A stretch of DNA of 64,000 nucleotides from Ophioceras dolichostomum (taxonomy: Eukaryota; Ascomycota; Sordariomycetes; Magnaporthales; Ophioceraceae), in NCBI GenBank assembly GCA_003049485.1, contig PYST01000195.1:1-64000 (forward strand), written 5' to 3'. Shown here in pieces: positions 35,319 to 46,848 of this stretch; position 1 is the stretch's first letter; each line of letters begins with the position of its first letter. The position numbers and the translations under genes are program-made. Under the pieces are notes generated by a model that was not told where the DNA came from, made no database searches, and saw only the letters and a program-made list of their open reading frames with translations.

Positions 35319-37181
35319 CACTATTGAGCGAACGCGCACGTGTGTGTGATGAGCTAGTTGTCGCGAGGCTGTTGATAGAGCATGGAATAGACGTCATCTG
35401 AGGAGGGAGGTTTAGATACATGCGGGGGGAGTCGAGACCGTGGCGTCGAGCGAGTAAGTTGGATTCCAGAACCGGGGAAGGGGGCTGTGCATTCGAATGC
35501 CCGTAGATGACCAGTATTTTCCTTTCTTCCCTTTCTTCCCTTTCTCCCCTTTCTCTCCTTTCTTTTGTCGGTTTGATGACAAAGGATTTCGCCAGAAGTG
35601 GCCTTTCTCTCTCTCGTTCCTTTGGGGTACTTGCCCGTTTCCGCTTTCCTCTCCTTTCAAACATATATATCCCTGCCACGAATGACCTAAAGAGAATCCG
35701 GGGAAGGAAGCTAGGCTGCTCTGGGGTTTAAAGCAAAAAGACATAAAAACTATACGTACCTACTAGGTAGGCAATATTACGAAAAAATAGTCATGAGTAA
35801 GTCTGCCTCGTGCGTTGTACGCTCCCTCCTCCATGACCCAAACATCATTCAAGAAATGAGTGTCAATGGAGGACAAGATCACCGAGGCAAACGATGAGAA
35901 CCTATGTTCATGAGCACCGAGTAGTTCTAGCCGCTGCTCAGCGGCTAGTATGGCCACAAGAGATTCAGCCTAGTGAGGGGACGTGGACAGGTTCAGGCTT
36001 GCGCCCTAGGAAAATGATGACATTTAAGACGTAATACTCGACTGAATCGTCACGAGGCCTGATCCGAAACCAGACTGCCCACACCACCTAGACATGATAT
36101 ATTTGAAATAGTGCATCTGTTTTCACAGCTACACGTAACCGCAATCACTATCTCGTCACCACCCAACTTCAATGTTATCACCACCATTGGTAGTTACTTT
36201 CCTTTTCCGACCACTTGCCTGCGTCTCCGCTATCGAGAGCGCAAAAAAACAAAAACCCCGGGTCCCTCCGAGCTTCTCGGCAAAACGAGCGTCGAAAAAA
36301 AGGGGGTATTCTGACCATGATCGAAAATGAAGCTCTTGTGGAGGCCATCTGAGCCAAACCTTGGCCGGCTTATCCAGTCCGACGAGCAGCCCCGTTGAGA
36401 CGAAGAAAGCAAAGAAGAGGAAAAGGAGTGAGTAGGTAGGTAGGTAGGTAGGTGCTGAGGAGCAGATCAGAAGCGCTACAAAAGAAAGGGGTGGTAATGT
36501 GTGGATATTTGCTCAGTCCATCCGCCAGCTGTCAGGGTGTGGTATTCAGGGGTATTCAGGGGGGTTCTTTTGATCATCGTTCAAGCAAGGGGAAAAGGCG
36601 AATGCGAGAGCGAAAGAGACAGACGAAGTGAACACAGCAAAGCAACGCAACTATTTTTTTCGACATTATTTTGTGTTCTTTTCCCAACCGCCAATCCGCA
36701 GAATTCCAGTCCCAAACAGAAGCTGTCGTCGTCTCTTCCTAGTGAGGTATGTGTCTCTCTGTGTGGTGTCATGACTATAAGATCTCTTTAGTATACCGAG
36801 AAAAAGGCCGAAAGAATGGTGCAGCAAACGCGAACAAACAGAGCTCGATGTAGTGGCGGAAAGAACAGAGGGAGGGCTGCAGTAGAGGGTACGGGGTATC
36901 ACATATTTTTTTCTCCCTGCTTCTGCCCAGTTATTCATTATATGTCATCATCTAAATCCAGAAAAACAAAGCAGCAGTAAATACTAAAAGCCAGAATTTA
37001 CGCAGATAGAGAGAAGAGGCGGTGTAGCTGGTGTTGGGACGGAATACTTTCAGTAAAATTGCTCGCTCGCTTAGTTTCGGGAAAATAACGATTAAAATCA
37101 GGCCAAGGAAAAAAAAAGGCGAGGGGGAAGATTCGATCAGGAAGAAGAATAGAGGCTGGATGAAGCAGCGTAAGGAAAAGC
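35319..37181. other. 1.9 kb intergenic between convergent genes
   Basis: Contains a CCCTTTCTT-type pyrimidine repeat (about 35519-35565), an ACCTACTAGGTAGG palindrome (about 35757-35770) and a (TAGG)n run (about 36433-36452). No coding frame is supported. Confidence 0.5.
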
Positions 37182-40100
37182 CTAGCCCATGTGAGACCCT
37201 GGGAAGCTGTGTGGTTCGAACAGGCCGAGCACGTCGCCGGGCATATCGAGCCAGGGGATGCCGAGGGCGCCGATGTCGATCTCCTGGCTGTCGAATGTCA
37301 GGTCTGGGAGGTGCGGATAGTAGCTGCCCGACGCGAGCCCAGCCGTCTGTGTGAAGGGAGAAGAGGAGGAGGTGTATTCGCCGCCATTCCCGCTTCCGCC
37401 TGCATCTCCACCAGCCCCTCCTGCGCCATGCCCTCCTCCGCCACCACCAGCAGCAGCAGAGGAGCCATGGCTGTGGTGCATCTGCTGGTGATGGTGAGAT
37501 GGGCCATCGGCAAGAGTGCTGGAGGGTGAGGCGTCTGGTGGAATGATGGACGGTTCATACGCGGTCGACGAGTGAGATGAGGGCGTGTACGACGGAGGCG
37601 GGTGCTGTGAATGTGGCCCGTTGTGGCTGCTGTTGCCGCCGCTGTGGGCCATGCCGGCGTGGATGTGCATCTTTGACTCGGCCCCCGGTGTCGGTAGATC
37701 GTGGACCATGTCGTCGGAGTTGTGACGCTCATACTTCATCGACTTGGATGACGATATGGAGCGCCTATACATCTTGTCCGCCGCCCCTGGCGGGTCCTCG
37801 TGACGCGCTGCAGACATGGGAGCCTGCGGGTACGCGGCGGGAGAGTACATGGACTGCGGATCCGGCAGGCTCTGGCGTATTGGATCGTAGATCATGTTCC
37901 CTGGTGGCGTTGGTGCAGAGACAGGGGCGGACGACGCTCCGGCGGCGGGTGCGACGGCAGGTGCGGCGGTGGGCGGGGAGGAGATGTAGTTGTTCGACAG
38001 CAGAGACGGGCCAATTCCGCTATATGCTGGAGGCACGCTTGTCGTCGACGGACCAATGTTCGTGTTTGTGCTTGGGTGGAATAGCAATGTGAGGTTGGAA
38101 TTGGGGGAGTTGGTAGTTCCAGTGAGAGAGTAGGCGATGGGCGGCGCGTTGGGAGAGGCGGGAATTTCGAAGCGCGGCAGGCGGCCGTTGAGAGAGCCCC
38201 TCCGTTTGGTCATCTCGTACTCCTCCAGCGTGTACGTCTCACAATCCCAGATGCCCTTGGACTTCTGGTCGAGCGCTGTCAGGATGTACTTCACACCTCC
38301 CCAGTACGACTGCAGCTCTTGGAGTGACTTGTAGCAGCGCTGGTAGTTCTGATTGGCACCCAGGGCCAGTAGCGAGTGTTTGGAAGGCCTGCTGCTGCCC
38401 TCAGCGCCGCCCGGAGGAGGCTGCATAGGCCTGGACTCATCAGGAGGAGAGGGCTCCGGTGAGGATGGCTCGGACGAGTGCGCGCCAGACTGCATCAGGA
38501 AGGCGCACGCGGCAATGTACATAGGCTGAGAGGTGAATGGGTTGCCGATGAAGCTCTTCGGGTCGATGAGCTCGGCGAACGAGAGGATGTCGGCGATGGT
38601 CTTGGCGCTTGAGATAGAGAGTTCCCGGCTGTTGTTCAACAGCTGGTGGATGCGGCTGAGCGAGCCGAACAGCAGCGTAGGCTGGTGTAGGATGATGATC
38701 AAGGCATGGAACCAGAAGTGCAGAAGGATGAAGGTGGTCCCCTGGCCCGCCTTGACATACTCCTGGAAGTTGACGGCGTTGAAGTGCAGGCGCGTATCCT
38801 GCATCTGATATAGCCGGGTCAGCTCCGTCTCCATCTCGACAAGCTTGCTGAGCTTCTCGGGTGTCAGGTCCTTGGTGTTCCGAATGTTGTTCACCACGTC
38901 AGACACCCGGCCGTAGATGTGGATGATGCGGATGAAGGTCGGAAAGGGATCGGGATATCCCGAGACCGGGTCGAAAGCTGGCTCTGGGAGGGGGAACTCA
39001 AAATCATCGTCCTTGAATGTGACTGGCCTGCCGGTGCCGGAGGAAATGACTCGATCCAGAACAAAGACGGCCCAGAAGGTATCGATCCGCTCTTGCTCAA
39101 CCTCGGCCTGCTCCTCGGGGCTGAGAGTATCCGGATCGTCGCTATCACCTTGCTCGTCGCCGCGCCCATCCTCGCCGCTACTGCCGCCGCCGTGGCCGCC
39201 GTGGCCGCCGTGGCTGCCGTGGCCGCTGTGACCGCCGTGGACGTCATGACTGCCATGGCCGCCTTTCTCGCCGTCGAGGGCGCCACCATCGCTGCCCTTA
39301 CGGTTGTTCCACGTGCGGGTATACCACGGGTCCTTCTCGCCCTGGTACTTGACGCCCACCTTCTTGGGAAGGCCCAGGTCCACGGCCATGCGGATCGCGA
39401 GTCCGAGGTACATCCAGAGCGCGCTGTCCTGGTCCTGGCCGAAGCTCTCGTAGGCCATCAGCAGGAAAGCCTGGACGGCGCCAACCGTAGGACAAGGGAA
39501 TGTATCTACCGTGGCCCCCTTGACGCGATTGGCGAAGTGGAGGCCGTACTCGCTCCGCACGTCTCGGCTCGCAAAGAGCGGCTCCGCGAAGCGGGTGGCG
39601 AGGGCGCACATCGCATCAACCAAGATTGGCTCAACCCTCTTCTCCTTCACCAGTCGGAGAACCTTATCTCGCTTGAGGAACGGATAGTTGCATCCCAGGT
39701 GTATGAAGAATGTTTTGATCAGGCTGATGATCATGGCGTGCGTCGGCTCCGGGTCGTTGGGGTCGTAGCATGGAAACGGCAGCTCATCGGTGGAATCGAC
39801 CATAACTGATTCTGTTGACTTGGACGACGTAGCGAAGAGGGCGCGGTGATCCGTCATCACCGCGTGTGGCGATGTCGACGAAAAGGAGCCGCCCCTGCTT
39901 ATGCGCCGGTCGCGGTATGACAGGTTCACCACCATCTGCTTGTAGCCCGGCACGATGGCTGTCGGGCCGAAGTAGCGGAAGTATGGCACCTTGTTGCCGT
40001 CGGCATGGTGCATTGGAGATCGAACATTGGTTGACGAGCCGCGACGGTCTTTGTGGTGGAATGAGACACTGCGCCAGCGGTAATTTGGGGATGCCAGCTT

Positions 40101-40742
40101 GGGTGCAGGGCGATGGTCATGGCGATGACGTAGTTGCTGATTCTGAGGCTGATCTAGCCTCGCCGAATCGCGCGGCTGTAAGGGAGACTGTGGCCTGGCG
40201 ACGCCGTACTGCGGGTCGCTTCCAGTGTCCCAGTGTCTCTGGTCGCTGCCTCCGTCATCGTCGTCATCTTCCTCTTTCAAATAGTCTTCGTCGTGGTCCG
40301 GAGGCCCAAGGCCAAGATTCCTGGATTGGTTGGGCGGCTCTCGCTTCACTCCGGGGGTCGCAGGGTAGTCCTTTCGCTTTTCCTCTTCCGTGTATCCTAA
40401 GCACTCGTGGCCGTTCCTAGAACAGGTATTGCAGATGGGACGGTCCCCCGAGCAGCGCGTCTTGCGTTTGCGACATGTTAGGCACCTAACGGTGGAGGTG
40501 CAAGTCATCGGCGGGGACTCTTGTTAGACAGGAGGCTTTGCACTTCTATAACCGTTGGCGGGAATAGAGCGCACTGATGGGGAGCATGTGTGCGCGCACG
40601 AGGGTGGCGAGAGAATCACTTACGCAGCGTTGATTCGCCTCCTTTTGGAAGGAGGTTGCCCCTGGTTATTGACGAAGCGGATTTGCTTTGGGGGCGCGGG
40701 GACGTCGTTCATTAAAGTGGTCATGGCGCGTTCCTCTTTCAT
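37182..40742 (-). CDS. Zn(II)2Cys6 transcription factor with fungal-specific domain
   Basis: Nuclear DNA-binding regulator; its target pathway is not identifiable from sequence. Exons 40742-40624 and 40485-37182 (138-bp intron, donor GTAAGT) give 1140 residues. The splice restores the binuclear cluster context NNQGQPPSKRRRINAA + CLTCRKRKTRC, with cysteines at 41, 44, 51, 58, 61 and 68 and a basic nuclear-localisation stretch just before. The fungal_trans middle homology region follows: FFIHLGCNYPFLKRDKVLRLV, ALATRFAEPLFA, QAFLLMAYESFGQDQDSALWMYLGLAIRMAVDLGLPKKVG and ERIDTFWAVFVLDRVISSGTGRP. It is split by a His/Gly/Ser-rich insert. The C-terminus is long, Pro/Ser/His/Gly-rich and ends in a possible acidic activation segment (LPDLTFDSQEIDIGALG). 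Start: three in-frame ATGs (40742, 40724, 40712) are possible. Confidence 0.9.
39184..39262 (-). repeat. His/Gly/Ser repeat inside the transcription factor
   Basis: Imperfect GGH / GSH units (for example GGHGSHDVHGGHSGHGSH) coded by GGN-CAY triplets, within the middle homology region at about residues 447-474. Followed by acidic sequence (GEDGRGDEQGDSDDPD). Confidence 0.85.
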
Positions 40743-43193
40743 AGCACAATCATGATGGCATCTAAAAAGCAGATCGCAGAGCGCGTAGGGTTCGCGGACT
40801 GGACGTGAGGCAGCAGCGCGATCGGCGAAGAGGTGCAGCTCTCTCGGGTACGACTCTCTACGAAGCAACGAGGTACGTAGGTAGGTACCTAGCTAGGTTA
40901 GGTAGGTGAGGGCGCGTTATATCGGAGGGGGTAGTCGGATATCGGTCTGGTCGGTTGGACGAGCGAGAGCTCGATGCTAGGAGAAATTTCAGGTAGGACG
41001 GAGGTAGGCGGGATTATGGGGTAGAGGTGGCCAGTCGACGGGCAACGGCAGCCTCGTCACAGGAAAGGGGAAGAAGACGACATTTTTTCCATTTTGGAAA
41101 GCACGGGGAAAGATAAGGGAATCTTTTTTGGACGGGTCGGCAGAGCGCTGTAGGGCAGAACCAGGAGACGTTCTGCTGGGCACCGCGCGGGCAAGGTGGG
41201 TGCAAGTAAAGCGGTGCGGGAGGTAAGGATGGGGTGGCAGGTCAGCCAGAGGTACAGACGCGAGTGTGTGGGAGAGGAGGAGAACGGAGGGTGCGAGGCC
41301 AGTCTGGTCCAGGAGATGGTTCCCAGCAGTAATCCGCACGATTGATGAAGGAAATCAATCGTCTTCTCTTTCTTGTCTCATGCGGGGGAACACTGCATAA
41401 GGCCTTTTGGGACTGGGCTGGACGTGATGGATGGATGGACGGATGGATTGGACGGATGGGCTGGGGAAAGCTCTGGGGACGGGAACTGGGGAGGAAGAGA
41501 ACGGAACTTGAAGTGTGGGCAGTGGGCACAGCGAAAGCAAAGGTACCTGGAAGGCACAGCACGCGAGTGGCTCTTGCTGGGATGCTGAGGTACCATCCAC
41601 CTCAGTTTAGTGGTGGGCGGAGCCCCGGAAGATGCATGCTTGTATCAGAGCATCAGAGCATCAGAGCAGGAAGCAGCGAAAGAAGAGCCCACGATAGGAA
41701 GGGACTTCGGGGCCACTGGAGCAACATGCACCGACCATCCCTTGTCCATTTTATTACGGGCATGGCATGCAGCAAAAAGGCAGCGTCCAGACACACAGAC
41801 ACCAGACATACCAACAATCCCCTCGGCATCTGCACTCTGCAGTGATCACATAAAGGGAGGGAAGAGATGTAGGCTGAAATGTGAAAAAAAACGGGATACG
41901 GGAGAGCGGCGATTTGTTTGAGGAAGGATGATCGACGCAGAAACTCAGGCGACAAAAAGCCCAAGCACAGAAGCAGGCAGAAGCAAGCACGAGCACAGAA
42001 CTTGAAGTTAGGTACCAGAAATGGCAGTTACATTGGTACGCTACCACCCTTGACACCATTGGCAAAGTTGGCACCGTTGGCACCGTTGGACAATGACCTC
42101 AATGGCCTCTGGGCTCACAGGCAAAGAACCCAATGTCTGAAAGACGCGAAGAGTCCAATCGGCGAGCGGGTGGGCGCAGAAAAGTTCCAGAACTGAGCTG
42201 GGACGGAGACCGGTGGTGGGAGAAAAATGCACCTCAGTGGACGGGATGTGCGACCACTGACAGCTGCATGCATCATCGAGTCCATTGAACCCTTCGATCA
42301 TCCCTCCTTATTTGAATTATTAAGCAGCAGTTGACGCCCAACCCCGATGACAGATAGCTGTCCGGGCATCCATGGCTCGCCCGAACTGCCTGGCATGACA
42401 GTTGCAGCTGTAGGATAGGATATTATAGACAGGTGTGCGGGTGTGCGGGTGTACCAACCAAAACCAGAAATGCTAGTCGCCTGTCATTGGAGGACATGAC
42501 AGGTCTGGTTCCTTGGAGGTCGCGGGGACGCCCTTGGTATCTGGAGGTCTGCCCACTGCCCCATGGACCCCAATCCATTCCTGGCCGTCCGCTAGCCGTC
42601 CTTTCTCCGTAGCACTATGCATCTATCCAGAGTGTCGTTCTGGCAGTTCTGGCTTGCATGCCGCAAGGGTCAGCTTGCATGCATGCGGGCTAGTACAAGT
42701 CAAAGTCCGCAAGAAACGCAATTCGTACCGACCTTGCATGATCCAATGCTCCCGAAGCACGACTGTTAGGGAGGACGGCGAAAGAGTCAAGCCCAACCAT
42801 CCTAGCTTGACGGGGACGAACATAGAAGTCGTACCGATACATCGTGATGAACACATCGTGGATGGACGCCAAGTCCTTTTTCTTTTGCCTTGCGCGAGCA
42901 CACATCCGACTCACCCGGTTTCCTCGAATCACAACATTGCTTTCGCTTTTTATTATCCTGCCTCTCACCGTTCCTTTTGAGGTGTCAATCTAGGGTGGAC
43001 ACCCCTGACACCGTCGCAGTCCTCTTTCTCCTGCGCACCACCACAGCAAGGCATCACGATAAGAAGAACTTATAAATAATTGCATCTACTATACGGAGTG
43101 CGCAGACGACGCTGGCGATGATAACATGAAAAATGTCCGGCACCCAACCAATCTATTCGGCACATGGGGGAAAAGGTACGTAGTCCCACCACG

Positions 43194-43234
<41 letters not shown>

Positions 43235-46200
43235 CCGTCACCTCGCACGAGGTACCGACACTCACGAATACCTCCGTCCGTATCTTCCATCACACAGACG
43301 TGTGTAATCGTCAAGGGTACCGCCGACTTTACCTAGGTACGGAAGAGGTACCTAGTCCCAAATAAGAGCAAAATGCTACTCGAAACAGACCACCACGGGC
43401 GAGGCACCGAGGCTCACAGAGAGACACAATACCGCCCTCATCTTCCCTCCCCTGTCCTCTACTCTCCTCTCTCCCACACCCATGTTCATTCCCTCCTCCT
43501 CCCCCGCCCGCGCTCCGAACCGCGTCGCACTGCACCAGTTCGTCTCACACTGCCGGCTGAGGAGAAGAAAGACGGGCGGACGCGGTCTGGGCCTGTCCTG
43601 CCTGTCTGCATCGAACATCATCACCATGCATACCATCCAGTCAGAACCTGGACTTTCGAAATTCAGACTCGTGGGAAACTCGTTTCTTTTTTACCTCTCA
43701 AGGTAGGATTTTCTCCACGAGATCTTCATTTCCTTGCCGGCTTTTTTTTGTCCTTCTCCCTCGCTCGTTTTTTCCGTCAAAGGAAAAAAAAAAAGAAAAA
43801 AAAAGCGCATTCAGCTGCTGTTTCTTGTCGTCGTTTCGCGGCTCGGGAAGGGTTTCTTTCTTCCCATCATCTCTCATACCATACCAAACCTACCCCATCA
43901 GGTATCCCCTCTCCCCTACCCTTCTGCCACGCAACGCGATTTCTTTCTCTGCTGAAGGGAGGACCAGAAGGTTCCTGCTTTAACCCCGGGCCTTGATTTC
44001 GCGTGCACCAACTCGGGTTGTGTTCACGGTTCGAGTCTATAGCCTAAAGGGAGTTCAGCAAAGTTTACCGGCCGGTTTGTGGTGGAGGGGAGTGTTGAAG
44101 CATTCATCACCGTTGCGCGACATTAAGGAAATCCTATCTTTTGGCAAGGAGGAGCGATATTATGGTGGTGGTGGGCATCCAGTGATCATCAAGTGATGGC
44201 TGGTTAGTTGCCCCCCCTCCCCAAACGACCGCGATATCTTCGGCGACTTGTCTCACTCGGCAGCCAAGCCCCGTCCACCTTCCCCCGATTCAGAGTCGCT
44301 CGGCCGAGATAAGCCCCTTTCCTAATCGAGAGATGCTATTTCCAAACTCAACCCTCTTTTGGGACAAGAGGGCTGGGAGGCAATATCTCATCGACTCTCT
44401 ATCATCCCTTTTCTATCGTCGGCTGCGTTCTCGACTGTCCTCTACATACTCTCTCCTCCTGTCCTTTTCTGTGCGGTCGGTCTCTTGCCCCTCCCGCGTC
44501 ATGCCTGTTTGGCAATGCCCAGCCAGCCAAGCTTGAGAAGGCAGCCCACGCCTCGTCTCGCCTCGACGCGCACCACGCACACGGCTTCCCAGGCCCTTCC
44601 GAGCCAGCTATGCCAAATTCCATCGTCATCCAAGACGGAGAGAAGAGACAACACGTGATTGAGAGCGACCGCCAGACGACCCGTTCCCTCGCCTCTGTTT
44701 CGAGACGAGTCTCTTCATGAAACGAGGCCGCATTTTGCCAGTGCTCAAACCTGTCACGATCCTGTCGGGTTATGGATTTTGGGTGTATAGTCGGCGCTGG
44801 GTCAAGCAGCTCACCTGGTCAGAAGATACACTCAACTACTGGTTTTGATATCCGCGTGACACCCACACCCGCACTCTTCCGTCGTCGACTCATCGCGGTC
44901 CTAGGATGAGACCGGCACTGGTAGTCAGTCCGTCACCGAACCCCTCTTCTGTCCTCCCTTGCGTTCCAGCGTGAGGCCTATCAAAGAAAGGCATGGACAA
45001 GCAACCATGGCGTGAGTGGCGAGAGGGAAACTGATGAAGATGCCCCCCCCTACCTACCTCCCTACCTCCTTAGGTAGTCGATATCCCCCCGCCCTTACCC
45101 TTCCCGCCTTCGCTTCCGTTCTTCTCCGGGGCCACTTTTGCGTCACATCTTTCCCTCTCCTCCCCTCCCCTCTCTTCTCCCACGGCCCCCACAGAGACTT
45201 CCCGCGTGCACCCAACTCGCGACGATCGAGCTTCCCCAACCGCGGGCGGGCCGGACAGGCAGGCAGACATACATACAGACAGGAAACAAATGAAATCCCA
45301 AACTACGGTTCCAGGTTCCACTCGTCTCCCCTCCTCCCCTCGTACTCATTTCCCGGACGTCGGCTCGCACTTCGGTCCGCTGAACTGGCAGCTGGAGAGA
45401 TGAAGTCAGCCAGCCCGTGGCGAGTGGGTGGCACCTCGCTTGAGTGGGACGGACGGCCTCGATGACTGGGGGATATACATACCTTTTATCCGAGACGGGC
45501 AAGCCGCTGACAGATTCCACGTGGGATCATTCTCAAGAAAGAAACTTCCATCTGACATTTTATATGCAGAGTTCTGGTTTTGACAAATTCTAGAAGTCGG
45601 ATGGCTCTCTGGGCACACAGGTGTCACATACGGTCTGAGCAGAGCCCCCCAAGTAGTACTTGTGTGGTTAAGACAGCATTCCAAATGGGGCTGTACATAT
45701 ATCCCCGACGATGACGACCAACTTGTGCTTCAACAATTCCAAGATGCATCATTCAAGGAAGAAGCCACCGGGACCGAAGCCGGGCCAGCACTCAGCAAAA
45801 GATGTGACCGTTCTTGTTCTTACGCTTCGCCATCATGCTAAGTCAAAGATATTGGTCACCATACTAGATAGAGATGGGCCGTTCTCACCCCCGAGAAGCG
45901 GCTTGCAACTCTGACAAGATTAGTTCTAACGCTCACAAATACTCTCTCCTTGAAGACATTTAACCGCAAGTGACTCGTCACATACGTCGCTACTAAGAAC
46001 GAATACTACGACTGAAGGGGACACCGGAGATGGAAGTTAGATGATATCAGTCGATATCAGTCAGATGAATGAAAAATCCGAGGTATTCAGCACCCTTCAT
46101 CTCTCTCTTCTAAGATATCAAGACAATGATATGTATTATATCCCACCTCGGCGTGCATGCATGAGTGTGTTTGAGCGACCGAGTGTTCCTGATAGAGGGT

Positions 46201-46848
46201 AGCGGAAGGGTGAGAGGTGAGTGAGTGAGTGGTCGAGGAGGATATCCTTATCCCTCCTCCTCCTCTCGCCGGTTTCACTAGGCCGAAGACACAACACATG
46301 GGCAGGTACACGACTCAACACACCCACACTGCCGACTGGTCCAGCCTGTCCTGTCCCTCAACACCTCTTATCTCGCCGCCTTTTACTCCTTCCTATCCAC
46401 CGCGCCGTGAATCCGGCTTTGGGCAGTGGTTCGCCCACAATTTTTTCCCTTCCCTCCACCTACTGCATTCCAATCTTTCCATTTTTGTGTGAAGTGCCTT
46501 GGGGGTGATACGAAAAAGAAAAACGAAAAGCAAAAGGAAAAAAATAGAAATTAGAGAGATACAAAACAGGGAGGAAAAAGAAAATCCGTCGTAATCGTCA
46601 TGTGGTGGCACCACCATAACTTGCATGGATGCCTGCCACCTCTTTTACCACCTCGTCTTCGTGTTGATGACAGTAGTAGTAGTAGTACACGGTATCATCA
46701 CCGTCTCTCTCTCCGCGGGTGAGTGTACCGTACAACCAGCCCTGGATATGAGAAGAAGAGACAGACTAATACCAAAAATAACAAAGAAAAAAGAATAAAG
46801 GGAATCTTAGATCTAGCTAGCAGTGTTCAAACCGGTCTAGATGCGAGG
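40743..46848. other. 6.1 kb gene-free stretch with simple repeats
   Basis: The longest region without a supported gene, between the divergent Zn2Cys6 gene start and the 3' end of the channel gene. It holds AGGT/ACCT palindromes (about 40870-40908 and 43335-43362), ATGG/GGAT runs (about 41427-41460), a 9-bp GGCACCGTT tandem (about 42060-42090), (CA)18 (43196-43231) and (AGT)6 (about 46672-46690). The open frames are short and A/T-run or pyrimidine driven. It probably contains a long transcription-factor leader and the channel 3' UTR. Confidence 0.5.
43196..43231. repeat. (CA)18 microsatellite
   Basis: Uninterrupted CA dinucleotide run of 36 bp in the long intergenic stretch, next to GGTACC/CCTAGG-like elements. 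Confidence 0.97.

Noticed and set aside
43373..43996. 207-codon frame in the long intergenic stretch
   Set aside because: Driven by A-runs and CT-rich sequence (KKKKKK, SFSLARF); no protein-like pattern.
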